Below, piece after piece: positions 8,638 through 10,105 of a stretch of 10,105 bases of DNA; within the stretch, counting starts at the first letter, position 1, and each line of letters starts with the position of its first letter. This DNA is from Planctomycetota bacterium. GTDB lineage: Bacteria > Planctomycetota > SZUA-567 > JAFGNG01. Made by a program: the position numbers and the translations under genes. The notes below the pieces were generated by a model. It was not told where the DNA came from and searched no databases. It was given only the letters and a program-made list of their open reading frames with translations. The stretch lies in assembly GCA_016927125.1 (NCBI GenBank), contig JAFGNG010000078.1:1-10105 (forward strand). Reading direction: 5' to 3'.

Positions 8638-9946
8638 TTTGGATATTCCTCACTAACATAAAAAAGAATCTATGAATCCTGCCATTCAATAATTCCCTTG
8701 GGAAGGTTTTTAAAGGGTATCCAGATTTATTCAAACATTTGTTCCCTTGTACTGTTAGGGTTGGTGTAACACGCCACTCAATAGAGATATTATAATCCTG
8801 AGGTGTTCCTATTGCTTTTAATGGAGTAGCTAAAGCTATATCCGATAGATTAATAGCTGGTATGCCAAAATGGCTTACCCTCTTGCTGGTAAATTTAGGA
8901 TCAATTATATCTTCCCAGTAAAAAATTAAATCATACTCAAACTTTGCGCCAGATTTTCGATTACCAGTAACAAGCACATTCCCTTTAATTTTAAAATTTG
9001 ATGTTCCGTGCAACAATTTATAACCACTATTATATCCATCTTCAATTATCATCTCTTGTACAATGTCAATACCTCCTGACTTATCTCTGACTCTTGCATC
9101 ATCCTCTAAAATAAAATCATGCGTAAAACTTCTTATAAAGGCATTATTCCGCATATAATTTGACCAGTGCTCATTTGATAAGTTAATTTCTCCTCCATCA
9201 CCATATAGCCAATAATAGAAAATAACATACCCTTCAGCATCTTCGAACAAAGACTCAGGTTCTATTTTACCTGGGTGATCCCAAAATGCTTTCCAGTTTA
9301 TTGGTTTTGGAAAACTATCAGCCATGACAAACCCCAGCTCCTCCCCCTTCTTTACCTTCGGCAGCAGGCGGCTGTTGCCCTGGCGCAATTGGTTCAGCGT
9401 CTCGCGCGCGGCTTTGATGGTCTCGAAGGGGAGGGCGTCAAGCAGGTTGCGGGGAAACAACGTACTGAACTCATCCCGCAGCTCCTTCGTTCGCCCGAGC
9501 TCCCGCCAGGACTGGTCAATAATCGTTACCCTGCTCGCTTCCCTCTTCCCACCAGAGTGCAGGTCTACCTCCAGCCCGCCATACTCTTGTAGCCTCGCCT
9601 TCGCCTTGCACAAAGTCTTAATGATTTTGTCAAGCGCCTCTGCCTGCTGTTCGCAATGCTTCGCCTTCTCCTGGGACTCCCGCAAGGCAATGCCAAGATC
9701 CCGCAGCACGGTCGCTTTTATTCCCGGCGGGCGGATAGTATAGGTCAGGTCCTTGTTGACCTCCTTGATCTTGTTGCTGTAAATTTCTTCCCGCCGCCGC
9801 TCTTCCCTCGCCAAAGCGCGCACCTCCATAAAGACCTTGCGCGTGGCAACAGCAATCTTTTCAAGTTGCTTGCATAAGTTATCTAACTCATCTCGTTCGG
9901 AATTGAGATTGACAACCAGACTCTGCCCACTAGCACCTGTACTCAT
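8621..9946 (-). CDS. Two-part protein: helical N-terminus and AT-rich C-terminal domain, toxin-like by context
   Basis: Unrecognised 441-residue protein. Residues ~14-120 are highly charged and predicted helical or coiled-coil (NSERDELDNLCKQLEKIA, RALAREERRREEIY, ESQEKAKHCEQQAEALDK); 120-207 remain charged. From about residue 208 (MADSFPKPINW) the type changes to an aromatic, beta-rich domain with YWLYGDGGEI (245-254), WSNYMRNN, GYKLLHGTSNFKIKG (308-322), FYWEDIIDPK (342-351) and DYNISIEW (384-391). Base composition drops from about 60% to 30-33% GC at the same point. No signal peptide or membrane segment is seen. From memory, the C-terminal motif layout resembles C-terminal domains of polymorphic secreted toxins; this is unverified. 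The start ATG at 9946 has GGAG at 9958-9955 with 8 bases spacing. The gene overlaps the membrane-protein gene by 17 bases. A structural or phage-derived role is an alternative. Confidence 0.85.
   Translation of the reverse strand: MSTGASGQSLVVNLNSERDELDNLCKQLEKIAVATRKVFMEVRALAREERRREEIYSNKIKEVNKDLTYTIRPPGIKATVLRDLGIALRESQEKAKHCEQQAEALDKIIKTLCKAKARLQEYGGLEVDLHSGGKREASRVTIIDQSWRELGRTKELRDEFSTLFPRNLLDALPFETIKAARETLNQLRQGNSRLLPKVKKGEELGFVMADSFPKPINWKAFWDHPGKIEPESLFEDAEGYVIFYYWLYGDGGEINLSNEHWSNYMRNNAFIRSFTHDFILEDDARVRDKSGGIDIVQEMIIEDGYNSGYKLLHGTSNFKIKGNVLVTGNRKSGAKFEYDLIFYWEDIIDPKFTSKRVSHFGIPAINLSDIALATPLKAIGTPQDYNISIEWRVTPTLTVQGNKCLNKSGYPLKTFPRELLNGRIHRFFFMLVRNIQNAIEV
9338..9347 (-). promoter_or_regulatory. 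Possible internal ribosome binding site inside the 441-aa gene
   Basis: GGGGGAGGAG on the minus strand precedes an in-frame ATG (9325-9323, Met208) by 12 bases. It sits exactly where composition and domain type change, so a 234-residue short form of the C-terminal domain could be made. The spacing is longer than optimal. Confidence 0.3.
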
Positions 9947-9954
9947 TGAAGCAT

Positions 9955-9958
9955 CTCC
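9955..9958 (-). promoter_or_regulatory. Ribosome binding site of the 441-aa gene
   Basis: GGAG on the minus strand lies 8 bases before the ATG at 9946 and supports that start. Confidence 0.6.
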
Positions 9959-10042
9959 GTGCTGTTATGTCTACTGAAAACTATAGAAATGTACTACACT
10001 ACTGCGAATGCAAGGATATTCTACCCGTAAATAACCTGTGCC

Positions 10043-10065
10043 GGCGCACTCAGAGACAGTGCACC
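10043..10065 (-). promoter_or_regulatory. Stem-loop at the expected 5' end of the accessory transcript
   Basis: On the minus strand GGTGCACT (10065-10058) pairs with AGTGCGCC (10050-10043) in an 8-base stem with one G-U pair and a 7-base loop. It begins within a few bases of the start point expected from the promoter at 10075-10103. There is no T-run after it. It could protect the 5' end, or the DNA could be an operator just downstream of the start point. Confidence 0.45.
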
Positions 10066-10074
10066 ACCATAGAC

Positions 10075-10103
10075 AATATACACTAAAAAGCGTAAATAGT
10101 CAA
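10075..10103 (-). promoter_or_regulatory. Sigma-70-like promoter for the two accessory genes
   Basis: On the minus strand TTGACT (10103-10098) and TATATT (10080-10075) are separated by exactly 17 bases, and each hexamer matches consensus at five of six positions. Transcription would begin near 10068, giving a leader of about 120 bases before the ATG at 9946. A weaker pair (TTCGCA, 17 bases, TATAGT) lies closer to the gene. Confidence 0.6.
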
Positions 10104-10105
10104 GC

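Noticed and set aside
8888..8921. Colicin M-like catalytic pattern in the 441-aa protein (EDIIDPKFTSKR)
   Set aside because: The two aspartates and the arginine fall at similar spacing to what I remember of the colicin M site, but the tyrosine and histidine are absent. A short loose pattern is not enough to assign lipid II cleavage.
9200..9946. Transposon or prophage boundary around the composition break
   Set aside because: I found no terminal inverted repeats, no target-site duplication, no transposase or integrase fragment and no tRNA in the window.

Overview
The window is bacterial DNA with a housekeeping half (about 1-6200, GC-rich, roughly 55-60%) and an accessory half (about 6200-10105) whose base composition falls sharply to about 30-35% GC between roughly 7720 and 9325. 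Genes are closely packed, Shine-Dalgarno sites are clear and two promoters look like sigma-70 type. The CysK, MnmA, CarA and CarB sequences are ordinary bacterial types. I suspect a Gram-negative bacterium, possibly of the Planctomycetes-Verrucomicrobia group, but that is a weak impression and not a demonstrated placement.

Layout. (1) 1-687, plus strand: the last ~228 residues of a cysteine synthase (cysK); its start lies outside the window. (2) 726-1835, plus strand: mnmA, the tRNA 2-thiouridylase. (3) 1841-5092 and 5076-6194, minus strand: carB and carA, the two subunits of carbamoyl-phosphate synthase, overlapping by 17 bases. carB converges on mnmA with only 5 bases between the stops. (4) 6195-6565: a leader region with a good promoter (6433-6460) reading towards carA and one or two small open frames of uncertain status. 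(5) 6566-7537, minus strand: a membrane-anchored endonuclease/exonuclease/phosphatase-fold protein starting at TTG. (6) 7726-8637 and 8621-9946, minus strand: an overlapping pair of genes, a membrane protein with an internal duplication and a 441-residue two-part protein. A strong promoter (10075-10103) and a 5' hairpin precede the pair.

The most interesting part is the last pair. The 441-residue gene changes composition inside the reading frame. Its first ~207 codons are GC-rich and encode a charged helical/coiled-coil region. The rest is AT-rich and encodes a different type of domain, and this AT-rich stretch continues through the overlapping membrane-protein gene. That is the pattern expected if a C-terminal effector domain and its dedicated partner gene were exchanged as one cassette, as in polymorphic toxin-immunity loci. 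The toxin reading is an inference: it rests on layout, composition and a remembered likeness of motifs, and has not been confirmed by any search.

How the genes work together: CarA and CarB form one enzyme feeding pyrimidine and arginine synthesis. CysK and MnmA both concern sulfur (cysteine synthesis and tRNA thiolation) and lie on the same strand 38 bases apart, so they may be co-transcribed. The accessory genes have no visible metabolic link to the housekeeping half.
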